DNA from: Myxococcales bacterium | Lineage (GTDB): Bacteria > Myxococcota > Polyangia > Polyangiales > Polyangiaceae | Assembly: GCA_003151595.1 (NCBI GenBank) | Contig: PLXW01000020.1 | Span: forward strand, 1-30,297 | Direction of reading: 5' to 3' | Length of the DNA: 30,297 nt | Part shown: positions 1 through 6,730 of the stretch, in pieces | Numbering within the stretch: position 1 is the stretch's first letter | Layout: each line of letters starts with the position of its first letter | Made by a program: the position numbers and the translations under genes | Notes under the pieces: model-generated | The model's database searches: none | The model's input: the letters and a program-made list of their open reading frames with translations, nothing else | Told to the model about the DNA's origin: nothing

Positions 1-150
1 CTGACCGTACTCGCCATGGCCGCGCTGGGACTGAACGTCGACATTCACGCCATTCGGAAGGTCGGCCCGAAGGTCGCGCTGACGGTCACGGGGTCACTGG
101 CGGTGATGGTCACGATAGCGCTGGCAATCGTACGCTGGATCCCGCGCTGA
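1..150 (+). CDS. C-terminal fragment of a YeiH/UPF0324 family membrane protein (putative sulfate exporter type)
   Basis: Only the last 49 residues are in the window; the start lies upstream. The frame is open from base 1 to TGA at 148-150. The visible peptide reads LTVLAMAALGLNVDI, then a short basic segment (AIRKVGPK), then a hydrophobic helix ending in RWIPR. A small-residue helix with the 'ALGL-x-V' motif, a basic turn and one last membrane helix is the usual end of the UPF0324/YeiH family of multi-pass inner-membrane proteins, often annotated as putative sulfate exporters. The transport function is poorly established for the family, so the call rests on the C-terminal pattern alone. It is convergent with the sensor kinase gene that ends at 300. 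Confidence 0.72.
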   Translation: MTVLAMAALGLNVDIHAIRKVGPKVALTVTGSLAVMVTIALAIVRWIPR

Positions 151-157
151 TCTGTGA

Positions 158-277
158 AGCTCACGGCTACCCGCACACGGCTGGCTGCTCACAGCTGGGA
201 TTTGTCACAGCTTGAAGCTCAAAGCCATGACAAATCCAAGCTGTGCGCAATTAGCGCTGAGCAGTTGGCTGTGAGCT
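158..277. repeat. Long imperfect inverted repeat between convergent genes (possible bidirectional terminator or mobile palindrome)
   Basis: The core arms are at 190-207 (CACAGCTGGGATTTGTCA) and 228-245 (TGACAAATCCAAGCTGTG). They are complementary over 18 positions with one mismatch and a 20-base spacer that itself contains AGCTTGAAGCT. Outer arms extend the symmetry: AGCTCACGGCT near 158 against GGCTGTGAGCT near 267-277. The element is clearly more AT-rich than its surroundings. It sits between two genes that end toward it and is followed by a T/A-rich run near 278-292, which would fit a two-way terminator. The size and nested symmetry would also fit a dispersed palindromic element. Confidence 0.7.
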
Positions 278-299
278 TTCCTAATAATTTGTTCCTCAG

Positions 300-1850
300 C
301 TAGGTATCCAGCACTTCCCGAACCTTGGTCGCCAGCATCCCCGAGGTGAACGGCTTGCCGAGGTACTGCACTTCCGCCTCGAGAATCTCGGCCTTCACGA
401 TGGCGTCATCCGTGTATCCGGACACGAGCAGGATCTTCGATTCGGGCCGCAGCCTGGCGAATCGCTCGGCGAGCACCCGCCCATTCATCCCGGGCATGAC
501 GACGTCGGTGAGCAGGAGGTCGATCTCCGGATGCCGCGCGCACATCGAGAGCGCCTCCTCTGGTAGTCGGGCCTCGAGCACCTTGTAGCCGTGCAAGGCC
601 AGGATGTTCCGCGTGACGGTCCGCACGGAGTCTTCGTCTTCCACGACGAGGATGGTCTCGGTTCCGCGGCGCATGGGCGACGGCGCGTCCTCGTTCGGCG
701 TCTCCACCGCGGCAGAGACCTGCGGGAAGTAGACGTTGAACGTCGCCCCCTTCCCCGGCTCGCTCACGACGCCGACCGCGCCGCCGCTCTGCTGCATGAT
801 CCCGAACACCGTCGAAAGCCCGAGCCCCGTCCCCTTGCCGCGCTCCTTGGTCGTGAAGAACGGCTCGAAGATGCGCGCCTGCGTGGAGCTATCGATCCCG
901 ACGCCGCTGTCGGTCACGGCCACGAGCACGTGCGCGCCAGAGACCGACGGCCCCACGTGAGAGACGAGCGACGTCGCGATCGTGAGCGTGCCGCCGGTGG
1001 GCATCGCGTCGCGCGCGTTGATGGCGAGGTTCATGAGCACCTGCTCGATGTGCCCGCGGTTGGCGCGGACGCGCGCCGGCGCGTTGCATGGGCGGCACGC
1101 GAGCACGACGTCTTCGCCGAGCGTCCACTGCAGCAGCGACGCCATCTCTTTCAGGAGCGCGTTGAGATCGAGCACCTGCCGCTCGAGCGCCTGCTTGCGG
1201 CTGAAGAGGAGCAGCTGCCGCGTGAGATTGGCGGCGCGCATGCCGGCGTCGCGAATCTCGCGCAGGTCGGCGAGGCGCGGGTCGCCCGCCGGCATCGTCT
1301 GCTCCAGCAAGACCGAGTAGCTGAGGATGACCGAGAGCATGTTGTTGAAGTCGTGGGCCACGCCGCTGGCGAGCCTCCCCACCGCTTCCATCTTCTGCGA
1401 CTCGCGCAGCTGCTCTTCGGTCGCCGTCAGCGTCTGCCGCAGATCGTTCGCGGCGCGCTTCTGCGCTTTGCGACCTTGCCGTTCGCGCACCTCGCGTTCG
1501 ATGGCCGGCGCGAGGCGCGCGAGGTTGTCCTTGAGAAGGTAGTCGCTGGCGCCGAGCTTCATGGCGTCGACGGCGGCGTCTTCGCCCACGGTGCCGGAGA
1601 CGAAGATGAACGGGACGTCGATCCCCTTGGTTCGAAACAGCGCGAAGGCCGCGGCGCCCGAGAAGCTCGGCATCGTGAAGTCGGAGAGGATGACGTCCCA
1701 CGCGCGGTGATCGAGCGCCTCATTCATCGCCTCCGCGGTGTCGACGCGCTCGACGACGACGTCGAGGCCGCCGCGGCGGAGCGTTCGTTCGACGAGCTCG
1801 GCGTCGACTTCGCTGTCTTCGATGAACAAGACGTGCACGGTCTCTGACAT
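300..1850 (-). CDS. Soluble hybrid sensor histidine kinase with REC-HisKA-HATPase-REC layout
   Basis: 516 residues, ATG start at 1850, TAG stop at 300-302. Domains in order: an N-terminal receiver (about 6-120, acidic ED at 11-12, phospho-acceptor Asp57, Lys107); a linker helix; HisKA with the H-box GVAHDFNN (His166); an HATPase_c domain with the N-box around Asn274/Asn278, the G1 box DSGVGID at 314, the F-box EPFFTT at 329 and the G2 box GKGTGLGL at 339; and a C-terminal receiver (about 398-514, Asp449). No membrane segment or signal peptide is visible, so it should act in the cytoplasm, with input arriving through the first receiver or a partner protein. There is no DNA-binding output domain and no adjacent response regulator, so its partner must be encoded elsewhere. 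The start has no strong ribosome binding site. Confidence 0.95.
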   Translation of the reverse strand: MSETVHVLFIEDSEVDAELVERTLRRGGLDVVVERVDTAEAMNEALDHRAWDVILSDFTMPSFSGAAAFALFRTKGIDVPFIFVSGTVGEDAAVDAMKLGASDYLLKDNLARLAPAIEREVRERQGRKAQKRAANDLRQTLTATEEQLRESQKMEAVGRLASGVAHDFNNMLSVILSYSVLLEQTMPAGDPRLADLREIRDAGMRAANLTRQLLLFSRKQALERQVLDLNALLKEMASLLQWTLGEDVVLACRPCNAPARVRANRGHIEQVLMNLAINARDAMPTGGTLTIATSLVSHVGPSVSGAHVLVAVTDSGVGIDSSTQARIFEPFFTTKERGKGTGLGLSTVFGIMQQSGGAVGVVSEPGKGATFNVYFPQVSAAVETPNEDAPSPMRRGTETILVVEDEDSVRTVTRNILALHGYKVLEARLPEEALSMCARHPEIDLLLTDVVMPGMNGRVLAERFARLRPESKILLVSGYTDDAIVKAEILEAEVQYLGKPFTSGMLATKVREVLDT

Positions 1851-1918
1851 GCGTCGGATCGACCCCCCAGGATCGCTCGAGAAACGATCATGGTAGGCGT
1901 GCGAACGACCCGCGTCGT

Positions 1919-1960
1919 TAGGGAGAAGTCCTGGGGTGATAGGGAGATGTGTGACGTCAC
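1919..1960 (-). promoter_or_regulatory. Direct repeats and palindrome upstream of the hybrid kinase gene
   Basis: TAGGGAGA occurs at 1919-1926 and again at 1940-1947, an exact 8-base direct repeat spaced 21 bases start to start, or two helical turns. A perfect 10-base palindrome GTGACGTCAC follows at 1951-1960. All lie 70-110 bases upstream of the kinase start at 1850, between it and the terminator of the gene behind it. The spacing is what an activator binding one face of the DNA would need. No protein can be named for it. Confidence 0.4.
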
Positions 1961-1965
1961 GTCAC

Positions 1966-2012
1966 AAAAAAAAGACGCCGCGGCGCGCGATCTCTCGCGC
2001 GCTGCGGCGTCT
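1966..2012 (-). terminator. Rho-independent terminator of the 2054-2647 gene
   Basis: A strong stem runs from 1973 to 2012: the arms GACGCCGCGGCGCGCGA and TCGCGCGCTGCGGCGTC pair with one mismatch around a short loop. On the minus strand the hairpin is followed by a run of eight T (the A run at 1966-1973). It lies about 40 bases past the stop codon of the minus-strand gene ending at 2054. Confidence 0.88.
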
Positions 2013-2053
2013 CCCCGAGCCATCCGTCTTTGACGGAGGGGCGCCTCGCGGCG

Positions 2054-2647
2054 CTAGTTGCTCGTACTCGCGACGACCGGGGTGGTCGCCGCACTCGCGA
2101 CGGCTTTGGTAGCCGACGCTGCCGTGGACGAGTCCGAAGCCGCGCTCGCCGTCGCCGGGGTGGCGGCGGTGGTCGCGGGCTCGGTCGTCTTCTTCGCCCG
2201 CTTCTTGCGCGGGCGATTCTTCACGATCGCCTTCATCTGCACGTAAGCCGGAGTCAGGGAATTCCCCGACTTCGTGTTCACGAGTCGACGAAGCGCCGTG
2301 AAGATGGCGAACGACGGATCGGCCACGGTTGCCCGTTGCTGAATCATGTCGTCCTCCATCCGCTGCAGGAGCTGCCGCGCGACGCTGATCTGGGTCTGCG
2401 CGGTGCTCGTTTGGGCGAGCACCGTGCGTGCCGTGGCAGCGTCGAAAGGCATGCCGAGGATGTGGCCACCGTTCTGTTCGGCGAGATGACAGAGCATCTC
2501 GACGAGCTCGTTGGGCGTCCGCTCGTTTCGGCCCTGCAGATTTCGCCGATCGTTCTTGCTCAACACCGGGGACTGAATCTGGTCCGCAATGCTGGTCAAG
2601 GTCGAGGCGACTGTCTCGGGACTGATGGTTGCTTTGACTTTGCTCAT
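2054..2647 (-). CDS. Unrecognised protein with a helical N-terminal domain and a basic, Ala/Thr-rich tail
   Basis: 197 residues. The start at 2647 (MSKVKATISP) is supported by a good ribosome binding site (GGAGAAAGGA) on the minus strand; the frame stays open further upstream to 3241 only because the DNA there is GC-rich and repetitive. Residues 1-142 look mostly helical and carry no motif I recognise. Residues 143-153 (KNRPRKKRAKK) are strongly basic, and 154-197 are almost only Ala, Thr, Ser and Pro. A basic patch plus a low-complexity tail recalls histone H1-like or other nucleic-acid-binding bacterial proteins, but this is analogy only. The protein at 27236-28012 has the same overall design. 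A clear terminator follows the gene. Confidence 0.85.
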   Translation of the reverse strand: MSKVKATISPETVASTLTSIADQIQSPVLSKNDRRNLQGRNERTPNELVEMLCHLAEQNGGHILGMPFDAATARTVLAQTSTAQTQISVARQLLQRMEDDMIQQRATVADPSFAIFTALRRLVNTKSGNSLTPAYVQMKAIVKNRPRKKRAKKTTEPATTAATPATASAASDSSTAASATKAVASAATTPVVASTSN

Positions 2648-2790
2648 GACTGTTTGGTTCCTTTCTCCCGCGAGGGCCTCACAACGTGTTTCGAGGCGGG
2701 GACACGCTGCGATCGAGAGCGCCGCGTCGGACCATCCGTCCGCGCCGCAACCGACGAGCGATAGATAGCCAGCCGTTCGCGCCGCGAACC

Positions 2791-2890
2791 TGCAGTTGAC
2801 CTGCAACCCACCGGCAACGTGCACCGCACGCCGAGGAAATGGCCACGCTTCGCGTCGCCGACTGCATGTCGGTTGCAGGTTGGTTGCATG
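2791..2890. promoter_or_regulatory. Cluster of CCTGCA/TGCAGG half-sites upstream of the 2647 start
   Basis: CCTGCA occurs twice as a direct repeat at about 2789-2794 and 2800-2805. CCTGCAACC at 2800-2808 is mirrored by GGTTGCAGG at 2871-2879, followed by a second GGTTGCA at 2882-2888. The repeated half-sites lie 140-240 bases upstream of the minus-strand gene starting at 2647 and could be operator sites. No promoter can be placed with confidence. Confidence 0.35.
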
Positions 2891-2903
2891 TTGGGCCGCA
2901 CGT

Positions 2904-3003
2904 CCCTCACCCCCCCGGCCCCCTCTCCCGCAAGGGGAGAGGGGGAGCGCATGTCGATCTCTCCTCCCCTCTCCCCTCGCGGGAGAGGGGCCGGGGGTGA
3001 GGG
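2904..3003. repeat. Dispersed palindromic intergenic repeat, copy 1
   Basis: A G/C-skewed palindrome starts CCCTCACCCCCCCGGCCCC and ends with the inverse, GGGGCCGGGGGTGAGGG. Each arm contains its own smaller hairpin (CTCTCCC...GGGAGAG), and a unique centre separates them. A second copy with the same arms and a different centre is at 21953-22059. Elements with this arm sequence are widespread in GC-rich proteobacterial and myxobacterial genomes between genes; their mobility and role are not settled. Confidence 0.9.
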
Positions 3004-3260
3004 TTCGCGAATCGCGCGCGCCCCAGCGAAACGCTGCACGCCCCAGCGGGGGCGCACGCGCCCTGGCGAAAACGCGCGCGCCCCAGCGAAACGCCGCGCG
3101 CCCAGGCCAGGGTGCATGCGCCCCGGCGAAAACGCGCACGCCTCGGCGAAAACGCGGACGCCACGGCGAAACTGCGCGCGCCCCCGCGGAGGCGCGCACG
3201 CCTCGGCGAAAACGCACGCGCCCCCGCCAAATCGCGCGCACGCCCGCTTGCGCTCACGCC
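3001..3260. repeat. Tandem array of about thirteen 20-bp units upstream of the XRE regulator
   Basis: From 3001 to 3260 the sequence repeats with an exact 20-base period. Consensus is close to CCCCGGCGAAAACGCGCGCG; examples are 3061-3080, 3121-3140, 3141-3160 and 3201-3220. Units vary by a few substitutions but never shift phase. Twenty is not a multiple of three, so this is not a protein repeat. There are no unique spacers, so it is not a CRISPR. It abuts the palindromic repeat on the left and ends 26 bases before the ATG of the regulator gene. It could be an iteron-like binding array, a regulator binding region or a minisatellite. Confidence 0.9.
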
Positions 3261-3286
3261 GCCCCGCGCGATAACCCGGTTCCCCG

Positions 3287-4111
3287 ATGGCCAGCTACTG
3301 GTTCGTCTTCCCCGCAGGGCTCGTGCGCGCGCGCAAAGCGCAGCTCATCACGCAAGACGAGCTCGCGAAGCGATCGGGCGTCTCGGTGCGATCGATTCGC
3401 GCGTACGAGCGCGTGGAGCAACGCGCGCAGATCGAAACGCTCCAGTGCCTCGCGAAGACGCTCTCCGTCGAGGTGAAGGAGATCGCCGTCCTCCGCTCGC
3501 GCGGCAGGTCGGAGAGCGCCGCGCCGAGCAATCCCCCGCGCGCCCCCGATCCCCCCTCCGCCCTCCCCGCGCGCACGCAGCTCGAGACGCTCGTCGATCT
3601 CGAACGCGCCGCCGGCGTCGCCACGCCGCGCATCATGACGCCGCGCGGCCCCGTCGAGGCGCTCACCGCCAAGCGCCTGCAAGACATCTTCACCGCCTAC
3701 GCGCTCTACGAAGGGGCGCGCTTCGCGCTCGAAGCGCGCGTCGAGGGGATGCGCGGGATCTCACCCGACGAAGCGAAGCTGCTCGGCAGCCGCGGCGGCG
3801 TCGCGGCGCGGTTTCATCTCCTGAAGGAAGTGGTGCCCGACAAGAGCGTCGGCGTCACGGTGCACTCGGCGGATCGCGCGCACACGACCAAGCTGCAGGC
3901 GCTGTACGGCGATACGGCGCGCGTCTTCGTGCGCGTCGCGGTGGTGCCGGGCGAGCCGAACGACGACGGGCCGGGGTTCACGTCGTTCATCACCAAGCTG
4001 GCGACGAAGCGCCCGTGGACGTTCGTGGTGGAGGAGGTCGTGGGCGGGGAGAACGGCGACGGCGCGAAGACGCCGATGACGAAGAAGACGAAGAAGACGA
4101 AGCGCGTGTAG
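3287..4111 (+). CDS. XRE-family helix-turn-helix protein with an unknown C-terminal domain
   Basis: 274 residues, ATG at 3287, TAG stop. Residues about 12-66 form a Cro/CI (HTH_3) domain: LITQDELAKRSGVSVRSIRA gives the recognition helices, followed by the usual 'TLQCLAKTLSVEV' helix. A Pro/Ala linker (73-95) leads to a domain of about 160 residues (96-258) that I do not recognise, containing 'TAYALYEGARFALEARVEGM' and alternating hydrophobic strands near the end. The C-terminus is a Lys/Thr tail (TKKTKKTKRV). No good ribosome binding site precedes the start. The 20-bp repeat array directly upstream is an obvious candidate for its binding region, but that is inference. It stands alone, with a lipoprotein gene 82 bases downstream. 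Confidence 0.85.
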   Translation: MASYWFVFPAGLVRARKAQLITQDELAKRSGVSVRSIRAYERVEQRAQIETLQCLAKTLSVEVKEIAVLRSRGRSESAAPSNPPRAPDPPSALPARTQLETLVDLERAAGVATPRIMTPRGPVEALTAKRLQDIFTAYALYEGARFALEARVEGMRGISPDEAKLLGSRGGVAARFHLLKEVVPDKSVGVTVHSADRAHTTKLQALYGDTARVFVRVAVVPGEPNDDGPGFTSFITKLATKRPWTFVVEEVVGGENGDGAKTPMTKKTKKTKRV

Positions 4112-4193
4112 CGACGCGATCGCGCCGCTCCTCGACGCGTCACGCCAGGCGTTTCGACCGGCGCCGCAGAATCGGCGTGTTAGTAGAGAACCC

Positions 4194-4790
4194 ATGCGAC
4201 TCACCTGGCAGCTCCTCCCCGCGGTGGTCCCTTTCGCCTTCGTCGCCTTCACGGCGTGCAGCTCGTCGACGCCGAGCGTCTCGAGTAACCCCGACGCAGG
4301 AGGAGGCAGCGGCTCGGGCTCCAGCTCCGGTTCGAGCTCCGGCTCCAGCTCCGGTTCGAGCTCCGGCAGCAGCTCCGGTTCGAGCTCCGGCTCCAGCTCC
4401 GGTTCGAGCTCCGGCAGCGGCTCCGGTTCGAGCTCCGGCTCCAGCTCCGGAGGCGACGCGGGCGAGACCCCGTGCTCGGCGCCGACCGACTGCCCGTCCA
4501 CCGAAGTGTGCTGCGGGACGATCCCCATCACCGGTGGAACGGCTCCCAACTGCACGACGGGCACCATCTCCACGGTGTGCAAGTCGCCGAGCGCGTGCGC
4601 GACCTCGCTCGGCACGACGTGCACCGGAACGCAGACGGTCCGCCTGTGCACGACGGCGACGAAGACCGCAGAGTGCACCGAGTCCCAGTACACGCAGTGC
4701 TGCACGTTCGGCGGCGCGGACGCCGGGGGCTCACTCAGCTTCTGCGCGAGCGGCGTCATTGGATTCTTCGGCGGCGGCACCTGCAACTAG
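4194..4790 (+). CDS. Cys-rich lipoprotein with a Ser/Gly repeat linker
   Basis: 198 residues. The signal peptide ends in a lipobox FTAC, with lipidated Cys22. A linker of about 55 residues built from SSSG units (38-92) would hold the C-terminal domain away from the membrane. The C-terminal domain (about 97-198) carries 14 Cys, an even number, including two CC pairs (VCC and QCC), so it is likely disulfide-stabilised outside the cytoplasm. The family is typical of myxobacterial secreted lipoproteins and its function is unknown. A short purine-rich site (TAGAGAA) precedes the ATG. Confidence 0.88.
   Translation: MRLTWQLLPAVVPFAFVAFTACSSSTPSVSSNPDAGGGSGSGSSSGSSSGSSSGSSSGSSSGSSSGSSSGSSSGSGSGSSSGSSSGGDAGETPCSAPTDCPSTEVCCGTIPITGGTAPNCTTGTISTVCKSPSACATSLGTTCTGTQTVRLCTTATKTAECTESQYTQCCTFGGADAGGSLSFCASGVIGFFGGGTCN
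4329..4450 (+). repeat. 48-bp higher-order repeat inside the Ser/Gly linker
   Basis: The linker DNA is built from 12-bp units encoding SSSG. These are organised into a 48-base block beginning GGTTCGAGCTCCGGCTCC that starts at 4329, again at 4377 and, in part, at 4425. The second block differs from the first at only one base or so, which points to recent duplication and likely length variation between strains. Confidence 0.85.
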
Positions 4791-4952
4791 GGCTCTGTCA
4801 CGACAAAGAGACGCGGCCGCGCGCCATGATCCGACGCGCGCGTGGCAACCCACATGCGGACTACGCATGCCCCATTGCTCCGGAAGATCTCGGCGCCTAG
4901 GGTTACGCGCGCTTCCGGCACGTACGCGCGAAGCGCAGAACGGAGAGAGCCC

Positions 4953-5858
4953 ATGCGTCGACCGAGGTTCGGGGTTGGAGTCGTTGGGGCAGCTCTCCTG
5001 GGCGTGAGCGGCGGGTTCGCCGCGCTCGTCGCGTGCTCGAGCACCCCCACCGGCGGCGGCTTCACGGGAAACGACGGCGGCCCCGGAGGCGGCGACTCGG
5101 CGTCCGGCGCATGCACCCAGAGCAGCGCGCTCCAGATCCATTTCGCGCCGATGTACTCGGCGTTCGTCACCGACAGCACGGCGCAGACGTTCCAGGTCCC
5201 CGCGGTGGTGACGGGCGGCACGGGCACCGCGACGTGGAGCGCGTCGGATCCGGCGGCGGTCACGTTCGCGGCCGACCCCACGTCGGGCGGCACGATCATG
5301 ACGGTGAAGTCGGCGGCGCCGTCGGTCACCATCACCGCGCAAGTCGGCTCGGCCTGCACGTCGACCACGCTGAACGTCACGTCGGCGGTCGAGGCGGATT
5401 GGGCGGCGGGCAACGCGCGCTACAACAACGGCGTGCCGCTGTACCCCGGCTGCATCGACCAGAAGGTCGCGCCGCTCTTGCTCGACTCCGGCATCGACGT
5501 TCCGGGCCCGCCCGAAGCGGGTTGCCCCGACGCCGGTCCGGCATGCACGGGGTGCCACGGGTCGAACCCGACGGGGGGCTTCTTCACGGGCGTGCAGCAC
5601 ACGCCGGAGCAGACCGCGGGCTTCACCGACGATCAGCTCATCGACATCTTCGTCCGCGGCATCGTCGTCGACGGCGGCCCGTTCGAAGACAGCCTCGTCC
5701 CCTACGAGTACTGGACGCTCTTTCACACGTGGTCTGACATCAGCACGCCGGAGCAGCAAAAAGGGATGGTCGTGTACCTGCGATCGCTGACGCCGGCGGT
5801 CGAGCAGGGGGGCTTGAACTTCGGCGGGCTGGCGGACGCCGGGATCACGACGAACTGA
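4953..5858 (+). CDS. Cytochrome c lipoprotein with an Ig-like N-terminal domain
   Basis: 301 residues from ATG 4953, chosen because CGGAGAGAG at 4941-4949 is a good ribosome binding site and the frame then opens with a signal peptide; the frame itself is open from 4842. Lipobox LVAC gives lipidated Cys28. Residues about 60-145 form Gly/Thr/Ser-rich beta strands resembling a bacterial Ig-like (BIG2-type) domain. One heme-binding motif CTGCH lies at 198-202, with a downstream 'QQKGMVVYLRSL' helix typical of the end of a class I cytochrome c, its Met a possible axial ligand. It likely transfers electrons in the periplasm or at the cell surface. It is convergent with another single-heme lipoprotein whose stop lies 14 bases away. 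Confidence 0.87.
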   Translation: MRRPRFGVGVVGAALLGVSGGFAALVACSSTPTGGGFTGNDGGPGGGDSASGACTQSSALQIHFAPMYSAFVTDSTAQTFQVPAVVTGGTGTATWSASDPAAVTFAADPTSGGTIMTVKSAAPSVTITAQVGSACTSTTLNVTSAVEADWAAGNARYNNGVPLYPGCIDQKVAPLLLDSGIDVPGPPEAGCPDAGPACTGCHGSNPTGGFFTGVQHTPEQTAGFTDDQLIDIFVRGIVVDGGPFEDSLVPYEYWTLFHTWSDISTPEQQKGMVVYLRSLTPAVEQGGLNFGGLADAGITTN

Positions 5859-5871
5859 TCGGGCGGCGCGG

Positions 5872-6606
5872 CTAGTCGCCCGCCGCGTCCTCGGCGTCGG
5901 TCGAAGCGTCGCTCGCGGCGTCCGCGTCCGGCGCCGACGCGTCTCCCGCGTCCGGCGCTGACGCGTCTCCCCCATCGCTCGCGCCATCGTTCCCCGCGTC
6001 TTCCGGCGGCCCCGCCTCGGGGATCGGGCAGTCGGGGGTGTCGGGAATGTTCGACGACACGGGCGCGAGGCTCCGGAGAAACGCGAGGACGTCCTCGGCT
6101 TCCGTCGCGCTGAGCCCCGCGTCGCCCGCGAGACTCCCGAACACCGGCATCGGCGCGCACAGCGACAGGCCTTCGTCGTCGATGCCGTGGAGGATCGCGC
6201 CGAGGATCTGATCGTGGGTCCAGCACCCGAGCCCCGTGGACGGATCGGACGTGAGGTTCGGCGGGTACGCCAGGCCGCCGATCGCGGTTGGCGAGGGAAC
6301 GCCGTTGGGGTTGCCGCTCAGCGCGAGGCCGTGACAGCTCGTGCACTTGTGCGACTCGACGAGCTTCAGCCCTTCGGCCACCTGCGATGCGTCGAGCGCG
6401 CCCGCATCGACGATCGCGCAGCTCGCTTCGATCTCGCTCCCGGCGTCGACGCCGGCGTCGACCACGGCGACCACGGTCGCATCGCTCCCCGCGTCCTCGG
6501 GCGGAGGCGAGAGCGTGCCGCTGCTGGTGCACGCGGCGATCTCGAGGCCCGCGGCGGAGAGGAAGGAGAGAAGAAGAACGGCGGCGAGGAGTGGTCGGCG
6601 CTTCAC
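5872..6606 (-). CDS. Single-heme cytochrome c lipoprotein with an acidic Ala/Asp tail
   Basis: 244 residues if started at GTG 6606, which gives a compact signal peptide (KRRPLLAAVLLLSFLSAAG) and lipobox IAAC with lipidated Cys26; the frame is open to another GTG at 6660. Neither start has a clear ribosome binding site. The heme motif CTSCH is at 88-92, the likely axial Met is in CAPMPVFG near 153, and a C-terminal 'EAEDVLAFLRSL' helix completes a class I cytochrome c fold. The last 40 or so residues are repeats of Asp, Ala and Ser (DASAPDAG), partly duplicated at the DNA level. With its convergent neighbour it forms a pair of heme lipoproteins, plausibly part of an extracytoplasmic electron path. 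Confidence 0.86.
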   Translation of the reverse strand: MKRRPLLAAVLLLSFLSAAGLEIAACTSSGTLSPPPEDAGSDATVVAVVDAGVDAGSEIEASCAIVDAGALDASQVAEGLKLVESHKCTSCHGLALSGNPNGVPSPTAIGGLAYPPNLTSDPSTGLGCWTHDQILGAILHGIDDEGLSLCAPMPVFGSLAGDAGLSATEAEDVLAFLRSLAPVSSNIPDTPDCPIPEAGPPEDAGNDGASDGGDASAPDAGDASAPDADAASDASTDAEDAAGD

Positions 6607-6680
6607 ATCGGAGAGGGTACACGCCGACGACGCGCGCGAAGATTTCCTGACAGACCTCACCCCGTCGTCACCAACCCCTC

Positions 6681-6708
6681 TCGCGCCGACGAGATCCTCG
6701 TCGCGCGA
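6681..6708 (+). promoter_or_regulatory. Leader hairpin ahead of the 6731 lipoprotein gene
   Basis: TCGCGCCGACGAG (6681-6693) pairs with CTCGTCGCGCGA (6697-6708) with one bulged base and a three-base loop. It ends 13 bases before the ribosome binding site GGAGGG. Directly after it, ATG at 6708 opens a 7-codon frame (MKLNRRV) whose TGA overlaps the lipoprotein ATG as TGATG. Confidence 0.45.
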
Positions 6709-6730
6709 TGAAACTCAATCGGAGGGTGTG

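Noticed and set aside
2648..3241. In-frame upstream extension of the basic-tail protein through the repeat array
   Set aside because: The extension is translated repeat DNA without stops; the ribosome binding site before 2647 fixes the start.
3001..3260. CRISPR array
   Set aside because: Units are directly adjacent with no unique spacers, vary in sequence, and no cas gene is nearby.
3112..5007. Plus-strand 631-residue open frame over the XRE and lipoprotein genes
   Set aside because: Arg/Ala/Pro-rich, no ribosome binding site, overlaps two genes with clear domains in another frame.
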